Assembly: GCF_024810105.1 (NCBI RefSeq) | Contig: NZ_JANUDX010000004.1 | Location: 124,001-188,000 of the forward strand | Direction: 5' to 3' | Origin: Stenotrophomonas sp. BIGb0135 | Lineage (GTDB): Bacteria > Pseudomonadota > Gammaproteobacteria > Xanthomonadales > Xanthomonadaceae | DNA: 64,000 nucleotides | In this document: positions 14,733 to 22,638 of the stretch, in pieces | Layout of the letters: every line of letters starts with the position of its first letter | Position numbering within the stretch: position 1 is the first letter of the stretch | Position numbers and translations under genes: made by a program | Notes under the pieces: generated by a model | Database searches by the model: none | Seen by the model: only the letters and a program-made list of their open reading frames with translations | Told to the model about the DNA's origin: nothing

Positions 14733-14812
14733 AGGGGATGCCATGACGACATCCCCTCCGAAACACGGCCGGGCCATCCGTTGCCCTCTGCGCACCTAAC
14801 CAACCCGGCCGG
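14733..14812. terminator. Two hairpins between convergent genes
   Basis: AGGGGATG/CATCCCCT (14733-14757) and CGGCCGGG/CCCGGCCG (14766-14811, 30-nt loop) lie in the 97 bp between the ParA partner and the convergent 333-aa gene. Neither has a clear T-run; they may end transcription from both sides. Confidence 0.45.
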
Positions 14813-14823
14813 ATTTGCTCGGG

Positions 14824-15825
14824 TCAGGCCGGGAGGAAGGCCAGGTGCGCCATCCCCGCCCCCAAGGCGTCCACCCTGCGCTTGGTGTCTCGGTCCACGT
14901 ACAGGTCCAGCGCGCGGCAGTAGGGCTGCCCGGCCAGGGCCGCGGCCTCGTCGAACTCCTCGGAGCCGACGGCCACGCCGTTGCGGGCGGCGGCGGCCTC
15001 GAGCTCGGGGAACGGGTCGCACCTGTGCTGGATCGCCGCGACCAGGGCAGCGAGTGCCAGCATCGCCGGGTGGCACGGTGGGTAGTGGGCGCGTCGGTCA
15101 GTCATCGCCGTCGCCCCCCCGATCAGGCCGTGGTCGATGTCCCGCTCGCGCATGGCGAGCTGCGCCGAGCCGAGCGGGTTGGACTTGCCGGCGTTCCAGG
15201 TGCGGATGGCGACCAGGATGCCCTGGAGGCGCGTGTCGCCCAGCTTGATGTACTCCTGCACCTTCAGGAAGTCGTCATACTTCATCGCCGCCGCCAGCTC
15301 GACCGGGCCGACCGGGCGGTCCTTGCTGGGCATGCGGTCGATCAGGGACAGCACGGCCGAGGCCAAGGCTACGTTGCGCGTGCCGGCTGCGACCTGGGCC
15401 ATGTGGCCGAGCTCGGCGGGGCCTGCGTGCTGGAGCTGCTGGAGGTACTCGGTGCGCTTCGGGTCGCCCAGTGCGGCGCGGGCCAAGACCTTCGCCGGGG
15501 AGTCGTAAAACTCTCGCTGGCCGACGAGCTGCGCGTGCGGTGCGCCGGCTTCCTTGAGGATCTTGTCCAGCTCGGCCTTGGAGTTGTCCTTGATCTCGCG
15601 GACGCTGGCGAGCGTCTCGTGCTGGGCGAAGCGCGCCACGTCGGCCATGCCGATGCCGGGGGCGCTCTTCCAACGCGCGGCGATCTGCTGCTTGCGGGTC
15701 GCGATGTCCTTGTTGAGCCGCTCGATCGCGGCGAGGGTGCGCTTGTGCAGCAGGTCCAGGGTCGAGGCAAGCTCGCCGATCTGCTGGGTGCTGAGGAGGG
15801 GGGTGTCGCTGAGGGTGATCTTCAT
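14824..15825 (-). CDS. Island hypothetical protein, 333 aa
   Basis: Start ATG 15825 has CAGGAG upstream; the frame is open for 64 more codons but those lie in the intergenic region. Residues about 1-110 are strongly helical and coiled-coil-like (LLSTQQIGELASTLDLLHKRTLAAIERLNKDIATRKQQIAARW; EIKDNSKAELDKILKEAG). The middle has PVGPVELAAAMKYDDFLKVQEYIKLGDTRLQGILVAIRTWNAGKSNPLG, the end is Ala-rich. No enzyme motif is seen. Unrecognised; a cargo gene of the island. Confidence 0.6.
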   Translation of the reverse strand: MKITLSDTPLLSTQQIGELASTLDLLHKRTLAAIERLNKDIATRKQQIAARWKSAPGIGMADVARFAQHETLASVREIKDNSKAELDKILKEAGAPHAQLVGQREFYDSPAKVLARAALGDPKRTEYLQQLQHAGPAELGHMAQVAAGTRNVALASAVLSLIDRMPSKDRPVGPVELAAAMKYDDFLKVQEYIKLGDTRLQGILVAIRTWNAGKSNPLGSAQLAMRERDIDHGLIGGATAMTDRRAHYPPCHPAMLALAALVAAIQHRCDPFPELEAAAARNGVAVGSEEFDEAAALAGQPYCRALDLYVDRDTKRRVDALGAGMAHLAFLPA

Positions 15826-16131
15826 GCTCGTTGGCTCCTGTGAGGTTGTAGTCCTCCGGTCGCCTGTCACGAGCGCATCCCCAGCCGTGGGGTGGTCTGC
15901 GCGCCAATGCACTGACCGGATGCCTGCAATGTGTCGCGGGGCGTTGGGCGCGAACGCCATCGTTTCCCGGACGTGTTTCCCTCGGATCTGCCGCGGTCGC
16001 TGCGGCTTGCGAATCATGGGCTTGGCATCGCGCCACCCACCGATGGAACGTCGGGCGGTTGACTTCAGTTATTTAATTTAATTACACTAAATTTGCCATC
16101 CCGGCAGCAGTTCACACAGGAAATTAGAGAT
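15826..16131. other. 306-bp divergent intergenic region
   Basis: Holds the promoter at 16059-16088 for the small HTH gene and presumably the leftward promoter of the 333-aa gene. Short palindromic GC-rich stretches occur (for example CGGTCGCTGCGG) but nothing else is clear. Confidence 0.5.
16059..16088 (+). promoter_or_regulatory. Sigma-70-type promoter of the small HTH gene
   Basis: TTGACT (16059-16064), 18-bp AT-rich spacer and TACACT (16083-16088). The spacer and flank (TTATTTAATTTAATTA) are far more AT-rich than the surroundings. The gene starts 44 bp on, behind AGGAAATTAGAG. Confidence 0.65.
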
Positions 16132-16401
16132 ATGGGAAAGAAGAAGTCCACTGAGAGCCTGATTGCGGAAGCAGTTGCCAAGCTCGCGCAGGCTCAAGAG
16201 CAGATCCGCTCTGACGTGAATCGTCACGAGAAGATACTTGCAGTTCAGTCACTGCAGATCGATACGCTGGAACGGAATGTGATGGAACTGCGGAATGCGG
16301 CCATCGCTGCGGAGTTGCGCCTTGGCACTCCCAACAAGGATGTAGCGGCAAAGTATGGTCTGTCTGCTGGGCGAATCTCTCAGATTAAGAGAGACCAGTA
16401 G
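16132..16401 (+). CDS. Small coiled-coil/HTH protein, 89 aa
   Basis: Starts MGKKKSTESL. Residues about 10-58 are a helical coiled coil (IAEAVAKLAQAQEQIRSDVNRHEKI; DTLERNVMELRNAAIAAELRL), and 62-88 a sigma-like helix-turn-helix (TPNKDVAAKYGLSAGRISQIKRD). A dimeric DNA-binding protein is likely. The AT-rich promoter and lower GC suggest separate acquisition. Confidence 0.6.
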   Translation: MGKKKSTESLIAEAVAKLAQAQEQIRSDVNRHEKILAVQSLQIDTLERNVMELRNAAIAAELRLGTPNKDVAAKYGLSAGRISQIKRDQ

Positions 16402-16418
16402 TCGACTGAGGCGGGGAA

Positions 16419-16440
16419 CTGAAGGCCGCAGGGCTTTCAG
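16419..16440 (+). terminator. Hairpin after the small HTH gene
   Basis: CTGAAGGCC-GCAG-GGCTTTCAG pairs at 8 of 9 positions and starts 18 bp after the stop codon. No T-run follows, so termination is uncertain. Confidence 0.4.
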
Positions 16441-16844
16441 CTCCCTCGGTTGACGCTGCCATGCTCGCGCCGCCCCTCGTACTCCTGCGACGTGCGCTCC
16501 CACTCGTCCGCGTCCAGGCGCGGCACCGGGTCGATGCAGGTCATCTCGCTGCGGCGGGCACTCGGCATGCAGCACGACATTCTCGAGGGCAACTCCGAAG
16601 CCGTGCGCAAAGCTGTTCGCTGCTTTTTCTTTGTTTTACTTAGCTCTATTGATCTATGAACAATTTGAGCAACTTGCACAGCTTATTTCTCACCGACAAC
16701 GAATCGAACGTCTCCCCCGCAACAGAGCAGCATGTCGGCGGGGTCAGGGTGGCGCCGAAAATCCTAAAACGATTTCGGAGCCGAAAAACGCGTTCAGGCT
16801 GTTCGTCGATTCCTAAGCGCATGATCCGCAAAGCGAAACGAGCA

Positions 16845-16883
16845 AAAAAGAAGCCGTGCGCAGGGGGTGCGTCGCACGGCCTT
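16845..16883 (-). terminator. Intrinsic terminator on the minus strand, probably of the C-R operon
   Basis: On the minus strand the stem GCCGTGCG/CGCACGGC is followed by TTCTTTTTTGCT. It is the first such structure after the restriction endonuclease gene, leaving a 3' tail of about 250 nt. Confidence 0.7.
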
Positions 16884-17127
16884 GATGCTGTTCTCCCTCA
16901 GCCCCAGAGCTGCTTCTGGCTCGCTCCCACGATTTCGGCGAACGCGGCGCGCGCCTGGTGGCGCCGACAGACCTAATAGTGCACGAGCTGTTCTCGCGCT
17001 GATACCAACACTTTGCCCGGGCTCCCCGGTGAGCCCGAGTCGCCCGGTTCGGTCCGGGCTGCTCGGTATCAGGCCGCGCGGCCTTGGACTCGACACGGCT
17101 CACCTGGTGAGACCGTGGACTGCTCTA

Positions 17128-17691
17128 TTAGACCTCGTCAGGCTCGAAGCCCGCGGCATCGTCTGGAGTGGCCTGCACGCGACGCCGAGTCGAGAGGTCA
17201 GGCGCTTGGCCATAGACAAGACGCCCATGCTCCATGACGTACTTAGCGGGAATCTTCGGGTTGTTGATGTCCTTGCCCCCGTCCGCATGCCACTTCTGCT
17301 CCCACTTCTGGAAGTAGAACTCAAGGTCTGCGGGCTCCAACAGGTAGACGGCCTGGAGCGCGATATGTCGATACATGGCAAACGCCCAGGGGACCTGCCG
17401 GTACTTGGCGATGATGACGGGGTTCATGTGGTGGTGGGTCGAGAAGCCCTTGGTCAGCTCGATGTTGACCGATTTCAGCTCGTACTCGCGACCATCTGCA
17501 TCGACTGCGTCGTTGCCCTCACGTCCGGGGATGATGCGAAGCCCCAGAAGGAGGAGAACCTGCAGCAGCTTGCCACCGTTGTCCTGGAAGATGTCATCAA
17601 TGCCGTGCTCGGTCGCGAGCCGCTGGTATTCCTCAACGGATGGCCAAGCGGCCTGCAAGCGCTTGTAGTCGTCGTGCGGCTTCAGTGTCAT
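17128..17691 (-). CDS. PvuII-like type II restriction endonuclease, 187 aa
   Basis: Close to R.PvuII over its full 157 residues, as I remember that sequence: shared blocks include [19 protein letters not shown], [31 protein letters not shown] and [16 protein letters not shown]. Catalytic Asp61, Glu71 and Lys73 (PvuII 58/68/70) and the triple His at 86-88 are present. It should cut CAGCTG as a homodimer with Mg2+. About 28 extra C-terminal residues have no PvuII counterpart. ATG overlaps the C-gene stop by one base (TAATG), so it is coupled to the controller. Confidence 0.93.
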   Translation of the reverse strand: MTLKPHDDYKRLQAAWPSVEEYQRLATEHGIDDIFQDNGGKLLQVLLLLGLRIIPGREGNDAVDADGREYELKSVNIELTKGFSTHHHMNPVIIAKYRQVPWAFAMYRHIALQAVYLLEPADLEFYFQKWEQKWHADGGKDINNPKIPAKYVMEHGRLVYGQAPDLSTRRRVQATPDDAAGFEPDEV

Positions 17692-17924
17692 TACTTACGT
17701 TCCTCCAACAGTGATGCGGGAGAAACGTCCAGCGCCAATGCCAGCCGCTCGATGTTGTCGATAGAGATGTTCCGCTCACCCCTTTCCACCGAACCCACAT
17801 AAGTCCGGTGCAAGCCCGCCGCGTCGGCCAGTGCCTCCTGCGACAGTCCAAGCTTCTCCCGCGAATTCCTCAGATTTGAGGCAAAACGCCGCCTCGTCTC
17901 AGAGGGCTTTAACTTCTTCTTCAT
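17691..17924 (-). CDS. Restriction-modification controller protein (C protein), 77 aa
   Basis: HTH of the C-protein family: [57 protein letters not shown] proteins bind C-boxes upstream of their own gene, first activating and later damping C-R transcription so that methylation precedes cutting. Divergent from the methylase with 58 bp between, and translationally linked to R. Confidence 0.92.
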   Translation of the reverse strand: MKKKLKPSETRRRFASNLRNSREKLGLSQEALADAAGLHRTYVGSVERGERNISIDNIERLALALDVSPASLLEERK

Positions 17925-17947
17925 GCGCGGGATAATCAGGGCATGAT

Positions 17948-17973
17948 GACAATGAATCTACAGACTATGAGTA
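17948..17973. promoter_or_regulatory. Two C-boxes in the C-M intergenic region
   Basis: GACAATGAATC (17948-17958) and GACTATGAGTA (17963-17973) match the C-box form GACTnnnAGTC at 6 and 7 of 8 fixed positions, with centres 15 bp apart. This is the expected site of C-protein autoregulation. Confidence 0.65.
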
Positions 17974-17982
17974 GCGCCCAGC

Positions 17983-18972
17983 ATGATCGATAACTTCTCC
18001 CCCGCCTACACCACTTCCAAGGGCGCCACCTACGTCGGCGACTCTAGGGAACTGTTAGCCGCTCTGCCCGACAACAGCATCAACCTTGTAATGACGAGCC
18101 CGCCGTTCGCGCTGCAGCGGCAGAAGGAATACGGCAACCTTGACCAGCACGAGTACATCGACTGGTTCCTTGATTTCGCCAAGCTGGTGCACCAGAAGCT
18201 GAAGGCCGACGGTAGTTTCGTCGTGGACTTCGGGGGTGCGTACATGAAGGGCGTTCCTGCTCGCAGCCTCTACAACTTCCGAGTGATGATTCGGATGGTC
18301 GATGAGCTGGGCTTTTTCCTCGCAGAAGACTTCTACTGGTTCAATCCGTCGAAGCTGCCCAGCCCGATCGAGTGGGTGAACAAGCGCAAGCTGCGTGTGA
18401 AGGACTCCATCAACACGGTCTGGTGGTTCAGCAAGACCGAGTGGCCGAAGTCGGACATCACCAAAGTCCTCGCGCCGTATAGCGACCGCATGAAGAAGTT
18501 GATCGAGGACCCGGACAAGTTCTACACCCCCAAAGTCCGCCCGTCGGGGCACGACATCGGCAAAGGCTTTGCGAAGGACAACGGTGGAGCAATCCCTCCC
18601 AACCTTTTACAGATTCCGAACTCCGAGTCCAACGGCCAGTACCTGTCTGGCTGCAAGGTGGCCGGCCTCAAAGGGCACCCCGCGCGTTTCCCCGCGAAGC
18701 TGCCAGAGTTCTTCATCCGAATGCTGACCGACCCCGACGACCTCGTCGTGGACATCTTCGGCGGATCGAATACCACCGGCCAGGTGGCTGAGGCGGAGGG
18801 GCGTCGATGGATGACCTTCGAGGCCTTGCATGAGTATGTGGGTGCGTCCGCCTTCCGGTTCCTTGATAAGGGCACGTCCCCCGATGCGATGAAGCAGCTT
18901 TACGACCGCATCGTCGCTGGAGAGTCTGTGGATTTGAGTGCATACAGGCGGCAGGCTGGCCTAGGTATCTGA
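17983..18972 (+). CDS. PvuII-like cytosine-N4 DNA methyltransferase, 329 aa
   Basis: Close to M.PvuII as remembered: TSPPFALQR at 38-46 (catalytic motif IV, SPPF), DGSFVVDFGGAYMKGVPARS, FYWFNPSKLPSPIEWVN, WWFSKTEWPKSDITKVLAPYSDRMKKL and the AdoMet motif VVDIFGGSNTTG near residue 250. Motif IV preceding motif I is the beta-class order. It should protect CAGCTG. Its ATG begins 9 bp after the second C-box; M.PvuII has a longer N-terminus, which here lies out of frame upstream (see findings). Confidence 0.93.
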   Translation: MIDNFSPAYTTSKGATYVGDSRELLAALPDNSINLVMTSPPFALQRQKEYGNLDQHEYIDWFLDFAKLVHQKLKADGSFVVDFGGAYMKGVPARSLYNFRVMIRMVDELGFFLAEDFYWFNPSKLPSPIEWVNKRKLRVKDSINTVWWFSKTEWPKSDITKVLAPYSDRMKKLIEDPDKFYTPKVRPSGHDIGKGFAKDNGGAIPPNLLQIPNSESNGQYLSGCKVAGLKGHPARFPAKLPEFFIRMLTDPDDLVVDIFGGSNTTGQVAEAEGRRWMTFEALHEYVGASAFRFLDKGTSPDAMKQLYDRIVAGESVDLSAYRRQAGLGI

Positions 18973-18993
18973 GACTGTCGCGAGGCACAAAGA

Positions 18994-19021
18994 AAGAAGG
19001 GCAGCCGAGGCTGCCCTTCTT
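18994..19021 (+). terminator. Intrinsic terminator after the methylase
   Basis: AAGAAGGGCAGCC and GGCTGCCCTTCTT form a perfect 13-bp stem; CGTATTT follows. It ends 5 bp before the att core and marks the edge of the island's gene block. Confidence 0.85.
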
Positions 19022-19026
19022 CGTAT

Positions 19027-19038
19027 TTGGTGCCGCTT
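19027..19038. other. Attachment core, distal end of prophage 2
   Basis: TTGGTGCCGCTT, identical to the core at 52855-52866. The next bases (ATCGGAAACGG) only loosely follow the tRNA T-arm, so from here rightward the sequence is phage DNA. Confidence 0.8.
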
Positions 19039-19081
19039 ATCGGAAACGGAACCCGTTGCGGCACAAGGCTTGCCGGGGTGC

Positions 19082-19096
19082 CGTGTGCCTTTCGTG
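19082..19096. repeat. Distal copy of the integrase arm repeat
   Basis: CGTGTGCCTTTCG here matches 13 bases upstream of the integrase at 10909-10921 and 52733-52745. Position 43 bp inside the distal core fits the P arm of the attachment site. Confidence 0.45.
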
Positions 19097-19181
19097 CGCC
19101 CTGATCGGCTCGTTAGCAAGGGTGAACTGCCCACATGGCCGGGGTACACTTCGCCCGGCTGACACGGAGGGAGCGGCGGTG

Positions 19182-19559
19182 GTGCACGAGAACGTCATGG
19201 CGGTGGTCTACGGCTTGGGCACGCTGTGCCTGCTGGCCTTCCTGCACCTGCAGGTATCGGCTTGGCTGGTGCCGAGCTGGGTCCGCGCCCTGTATGTGCC
19301 GGGAGGCCGCTGGCGCACCGTCGGGATCATCCTGCAGGTGCTGGCATGGGCCGCTGCCGTGGCAATCACCATGGCCGGCGTGGGCATGCTGCTGTCCTGG
19401 ATGCCGGGGAACTGGGGATGGACGGACGAAGTGGGGGCTTTCACCCCCCACGCGGATGACCTGTCGACCTGGGCCGGCCTTGTCATGGGATCAGGCTGGA
19501 TCTGGTCCCTGCTGCAGGCTGGCCGACGCCACGCAATCGGGCAGCAGCCCGTCGCCTGA
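19182..19559 (+). CDS. Phage-end membrane protein, 125 aa
   Basis: GTG 19182 was chosen for the GGAGGGA 9 bp upstream; GTG 19179 and ATG 19197 are alternatives. Three membrane segments: about residues 8-28, 45-72 and 92-115, the middle loop containing SWMPGNWGWTDEVGAFTPHADD. It is the only rightward gene at the att end of the phage and is not part of the late operon, a usual place for lysogenic-conversion or superinfection-exclusion genes. That role is inferred. Confidence 0.6.
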   Translation: MHENVMAVVYGLGTLCLLAFLHLQVSAWLVPSWVRALYVPGGRWRTVGIILQVLAWAAAVAITMAGVGMLLSWMPGNWGWTDEVGAFTPHADDLSTWAGLVMGSGWIWSLLQAGRRHAIGQQPVA

Positions 19560-19588
19560 AGACCGCGGGGAGAGCAGCGCTCCCCCGG

Positions 19589-21043
19589 TCACGACGCCAC
19601 GATTCCGGCCAGCGGCTCGCAGCCCGAGGGCATGCCGTAGGCGAATTCGGTGGGCAGGCTGATCAGGCGCGCCTGAGCGTAGAGGTTGGCCGGGTCTGAC
19701 GGCACGTCCGTGAGTCCTCGCACGGAGGCGGCGGCTGCGAACGGGCCGGCCAGGCCAGAGAATACGGGAATCCAAGGGCCGTCCTGAACCGCAATCTGAT
19801 AGGAGGCGACGCCGCCTGAAACCGTGATCCGGTGGCGCAGGCGCATCAACCTCATTGCGCCCGGATCCCAGACGAACGCCGAGCCCACAAAGGAGCTGGC
19901 ATACACGTGCGGATACCAGGTCCACGTCTCACCGGCCGACAAGGAGGGCCCGCCAGCGTTGGCCGTGCCGGCGCCCGTGCCGATTTGCACGGCGTTGTTG
20001 AACGTCGAGGCCCGAACCACGCCGATTTGCCCCCAGAGGTAGGCGCCGCCGGAGTTGATCCCGCGGGTGTCCGACTCGAAATACCAATCACCGTTGGGGA
20101 TCAATGCGGAGCTTCGCACCGCGCGAATCACAAACGCGCTACCAGAGACGACCCTGGGTGCTGTGCCGTCCAGCTGCAGAGTCATCAGGCCATCGGCGGG
20201 AGCGGTGCTGAGGTCGAAGCGCACCGGGCTGACGTACTGCTTGACCCGCAGCGTACCCGCCCAGGTGAAGCTGCGCCCGCCGGAATCGCGCACGCGGAGG
20301 GTCAGTGCGAAGTCCCGCTCGAAGTTGATCCCGACCACCGCCTGCAGGGTCCATGTGCCGTCGTCCACCCACAAGCGCTTGTTCTCCCGGCGCCGGTTGG
20401 CGATGTAGACGGGGCGGGCGAAGGCGGTGCCCGGCGGCGGCTCGGCCGCGAGGTTGGAAAAGTGCCACTGCCCGTTTTCGCCGGACCAAACCATGTTCCC
20501 GCGCTGCTCCACCAGCAGCTGCTTTTGCTGGTTGTAGAACCGGACCCCGACGCAGGCCCCGACATTGTTGGCGCTGCTGGCGCCCTGCTGGACGTCGAGC
20601 TGGGCATTGAACGGTTGGCCCACGGTGCAGGGGTAATAATTCACCCCCTCCATGACCGACTCGCCCTGGCCGCGGTAAACCGCAACCTTGCTGCCGCGTC
20701 CATCGTTTCCGCTGCCGACATTCTCGATGGCCCAACCCGCGCCCTTCTCCCAGCCAACGTCCCCTTGTTCGAGGTTCCCGTTGAAGATGGGCACAACGCC
20801 GGTGGCCTGGTAGGCCGGCCAGGTGATCACGACCTTGTCGCCTTCGACAGACAGGCTGGATCCTGGCGGGAGCTGGTCGCCGTCGATCTGTTCGACGGCG
20901 CACGCCCCAATCTGATTGTGGATCTGCAACGTGCCGCGGTAGGCCAGCGAGGGCTTGGCCGACAGCAGCGGCCCGGTGACGTAAAGCGCAAGCAGCTTGC
21001 GTCGCTGGTCCAGGTCGGGGCGATCAAAGGAACGCGCACCCAT
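19589..21043 (-). CDS. Tail-fibre-associated virion protein, 484 aa
   Basis: Last gene of the late operon, overlapping the tail-fibre gene stop by one base. Contains beta-rich repeats of the jelly-roll type (VGWEKGAGWAIENVGSGNDGRGSKVAVYRG...; VGACVGVRFYNQQKQLLVEQRGNMVWSGENGQWHFSNLAAEPP), similar to carbohydrate-binding modules, and a C-terminal beta region. A receptor-binding fibre or fibre-cap protein is likely. Confidence 0.65.
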   Translation of the reverse strand: MGARSFDRPDLDQRRKLLALYVTGPLLSAKPSLAYRGTLQIHNQIGACAVEQIDGDQLPPGSSLSVEGDKVVITWPAYQATGVVPIFNGNLEQGDVGWEKGAGWAIENVGSGNDGRGSKVAVYRGQGESVMEGVNYYPCTVGQPFNAQLDVQQGASSANNVGACVGVRFYNQQKQLLVEQRGNMVWSGENGQWHFSNLAAEPPPGTAFARPVYIANRRRENKRLWVDDGTWTLQAVVGINFERDFALTLRVRDSGGRSFTWAGTLRVKQYVSPVRFDLSTAPADGLMTLQLDGTAPRVVSGSAFVIRAVRSSALIPNGDWYFESDTRGINSGGAYLWGQIGVVRASTFNNAVQIGTGAGTANAGGPSLSAGETWTWYPHVYASSFVGSAFVWDPGAMRLMRLRHRITVSGGVASYQIAVQDGPWIPVFSGLAGPFAAAASVRGLTDVPSDPANLYAQARLISLPTEFAYGMPSGCEPLAGIVAS

Positions 21044-22572
21044 CAGGAGATCCTCTCGCCCACCAGGTAGACCGTCAGGCCCTTGGCCAGCGCGGTGCCG
21101 ATCTGATCCACGTCGATGCTGATCTCATCCCCTGCGTACAGCATGTCGCCACCGTCCACGTAGACCGGCGGAATGGCCGCGGTCAAGGTGGTCTTCTCGG
21201 CGTTGTCGAAGGTCAGTCGCGTGGAGAGGATCGAGACCCCGTTTCGGTTCACGTCCACGGTCAACACCGTGCCGGCCGCCTGCGCCACGGCCAGGCCTGC
21301 ATAGCAGCCGGCGTTGGCAACTGTGCGGAGCTTGAGGCCATAAGGCATGACGAACGTCGCCTTGGTAGTGCCGGCGGTGATGTTGGTCCCGATCAGGACG
21401 CTGCGGTCCTCGATCGCCACGTATTGCAGGTCCGGGCCAGCCACGTTGCGCAGCAGGTCGCCGGCGGCCACCCAAGAGTCGGAGTCCGCGCCACGACAGG
21501 TGGCGCTGATCACGCAGCGCTGCCCGCGGGTCTCGGCTTGGAAGTCGGCCGGAACGTCGAGGGTGCCACCGGGTTCGATCGCCAGGCGAACCTTGCCGGT
21601 GCCCAACTGCATGACCGAGAAGAACTCTCCGGCCTTCCAGGGGGCTCCACCGCCGGTGTTGGCCCGAATGGTGAGCGTGATGTCGGTGGCGGAGGTGATC
21701 ACGATCAGCGCGTTCTGGTACGAACGGTCCAGCGTGGTGTTGGAGTTGATCCCGGTGACCACGTTCATGGCAAGGGAGGTGACCGGGGCCGGCCCGTTAT
21801 ACGGGCGCGCGTAGCCGCGCAGGACGGTAAAGCCCCTCTCCCCGGCCGGTGGCGGCACCGTGAAGCGGATCATGGAAAGCTCGGGATCCAGTTCCGTCAG
21901 CACCGTGAAGTCCGTGCCCGGGCGCAGCACCAGATACTCGCCACTGTTCGGGCTGGTCTCGGCAGACGTGTCGTAGAACAGCGGGTCTGAGACGTCGGCG
22001 CCAGGCATCGGGAAGTCGGTGTCAGTGCCGTTGCCCACCCAGGACCAGGCCCGAGGCGAGACCCCCACCGAACTGCCACCGCCCAGCACCTGCTCGACGT
22101 ACGCCCACACCATCCCCATGTTGGCCGCATCGGTGGCCAGCAGCGCGTCACCTACGCGGACGATGCGGTAGCCTTTGGCGTCCCACGCAAATAGCCCCGA
22201 CTCCTCGTCCGGAACAAGCTGCATCGATCCGGCCGCAAGCTGCTGGATCATCATGATTGGGGCGTCTTGATCGGCGTTCAGCGTTGCCGCCAAGAGGTCG
22301 CCGAGGTTCTGGTACTCGGTGTCCCGGGTGAACGGCATGTTCCGCTGCCGGGTCACGGTAGAGCCGGAGGCAGGCGGCGTCGTGAACACCACGTTGCCGC
22401 CCGACTCGTTGCCTACGCCGGTCAGGGTGTAGTGGGTCCCCAGGGTTCGCGGGAGACCGTTCACCGCGACAAGCAGGTCCGTCGCAGCAAGGATCTTGAA
22501 GCCGTAAGGAAACGTCGTGGTGACGCCGTTGGCGATCGACGTGTTGGGACCGGTGTAAACGGGGACGGTCAT
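21043..22572 (-). CDS. Tail fibre protein, 509 aa
   Basis: The N-terminal about 150 residues (YTGPNTSIANGVTTTFPYGFKIL...YTLTGVGNESGGNVVFTTPPASGSTVTRQRNMPFTRDTEYQNLGDLLAATLNADQD) are the T7-gp17-like tail-fibre attachment domain common in podoviruses. The remainder is beta-rich and probably trimeric. Its start is 53 bp after the late motif at 22626. Confidence 0.8.
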   Translation of the reverse strand: MTVPVYTGPNTSIANGVTTTFPYGFKILAATDLLVAVNGLPRTLGTHYTLTGVGNESGGNVVFTTPPASGSTVTRQRNMPFTRDTEYQNLGDLLAATLNADQDAPIMMIQQLAAGSMQLVPDEESGLFAWDAKGYRIVRVGDALLATDAANMGMVWAYVEQVLGGGSSVGVSPRAWSWVGNGTDTDFPMPGADVSDPLFYDTSAETSPNSGEYLVLRPGTDFTVLTELDPELSMIRFTVPPPAGERGFTVLRGYARPYNGPAPVTSLAMNVVTGINSNTTLDRSYQNALIVITSATDITLTIRANTGGGAPWKAGEFFSVMQLGTGKVRLAIEPGGTLDVPADFQAETRGQRCVISATCRGADSDSWVAAGDLLRNVAGPDLQYVAIEDRSVLIGTNITAGTTKATFVMPYGLKLRTVANAGCYAGLAVAQAAGTVLTVDVNRNGVSILSTRLTFDNAEKTTLTAAIPPVYVDGGDMLYAGDEISIDVDQIGTALAKGLTVYLVGERIS

Positions 22573-22625
22573 GCGCGCAACCTGCTGGAGACTGCCGCCA
22601 ATGCTCCTGCCAGGAGGGGGGCGGG

Positions 22626-22638
22626 TTCCCGACTATTT
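22626..22638 (-). promoter_or_regulatory. Late promoter-like motif before the tail-fibre genes
   Basis: Minus-strand AAATAGTCGGGAACCCG. The TAG within it is the stop codon of the Rz1-like gene, so the motif is placed at a gene boundary although space is limited. The next gene downstream starts 53 bp on, the same spacing as before the first late gene. Confidence 0.6.

Larger units (their letters stand above)
16402..17127. other. 726-bp stretch without a convincing gene
   Basis: Contains a hairpin after the HTH gene (16419-16440), an AT-rich segment (16620-16700), the minus-strand terminator at 16845-16883, and GC-rich inverted fragments near 17030-17110 (for example GGCTCACCTGGTGAGACC). The only protein-like piece is a minus-strand frame at about 16437-16550 (TCIDPVPRLDADEWERTSQEYEGRREHGS), perhaps a remnant. 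Confidence 0.5.

Noticed and set aside
15826-16017. N-terminal extension of the 333-aa island protein to 16017
   Set aside because: The extension is Arg-rich with no ribosome site; the start at 15825 has CAGGAG at proper distance.
16437-16679. 80-aa minus-strand frame as a real gene
   Set aside because: No ribosome site and only part looks protein-like; recorded as a possible remnant.
19589-22572. Possible diversity-generating retroelement at the tail-fibre genes, as in BPP-1
   Set aside because: No reverse-transcriptase gene and no adenine-variable repeat pair could be seen near the fibre genes.
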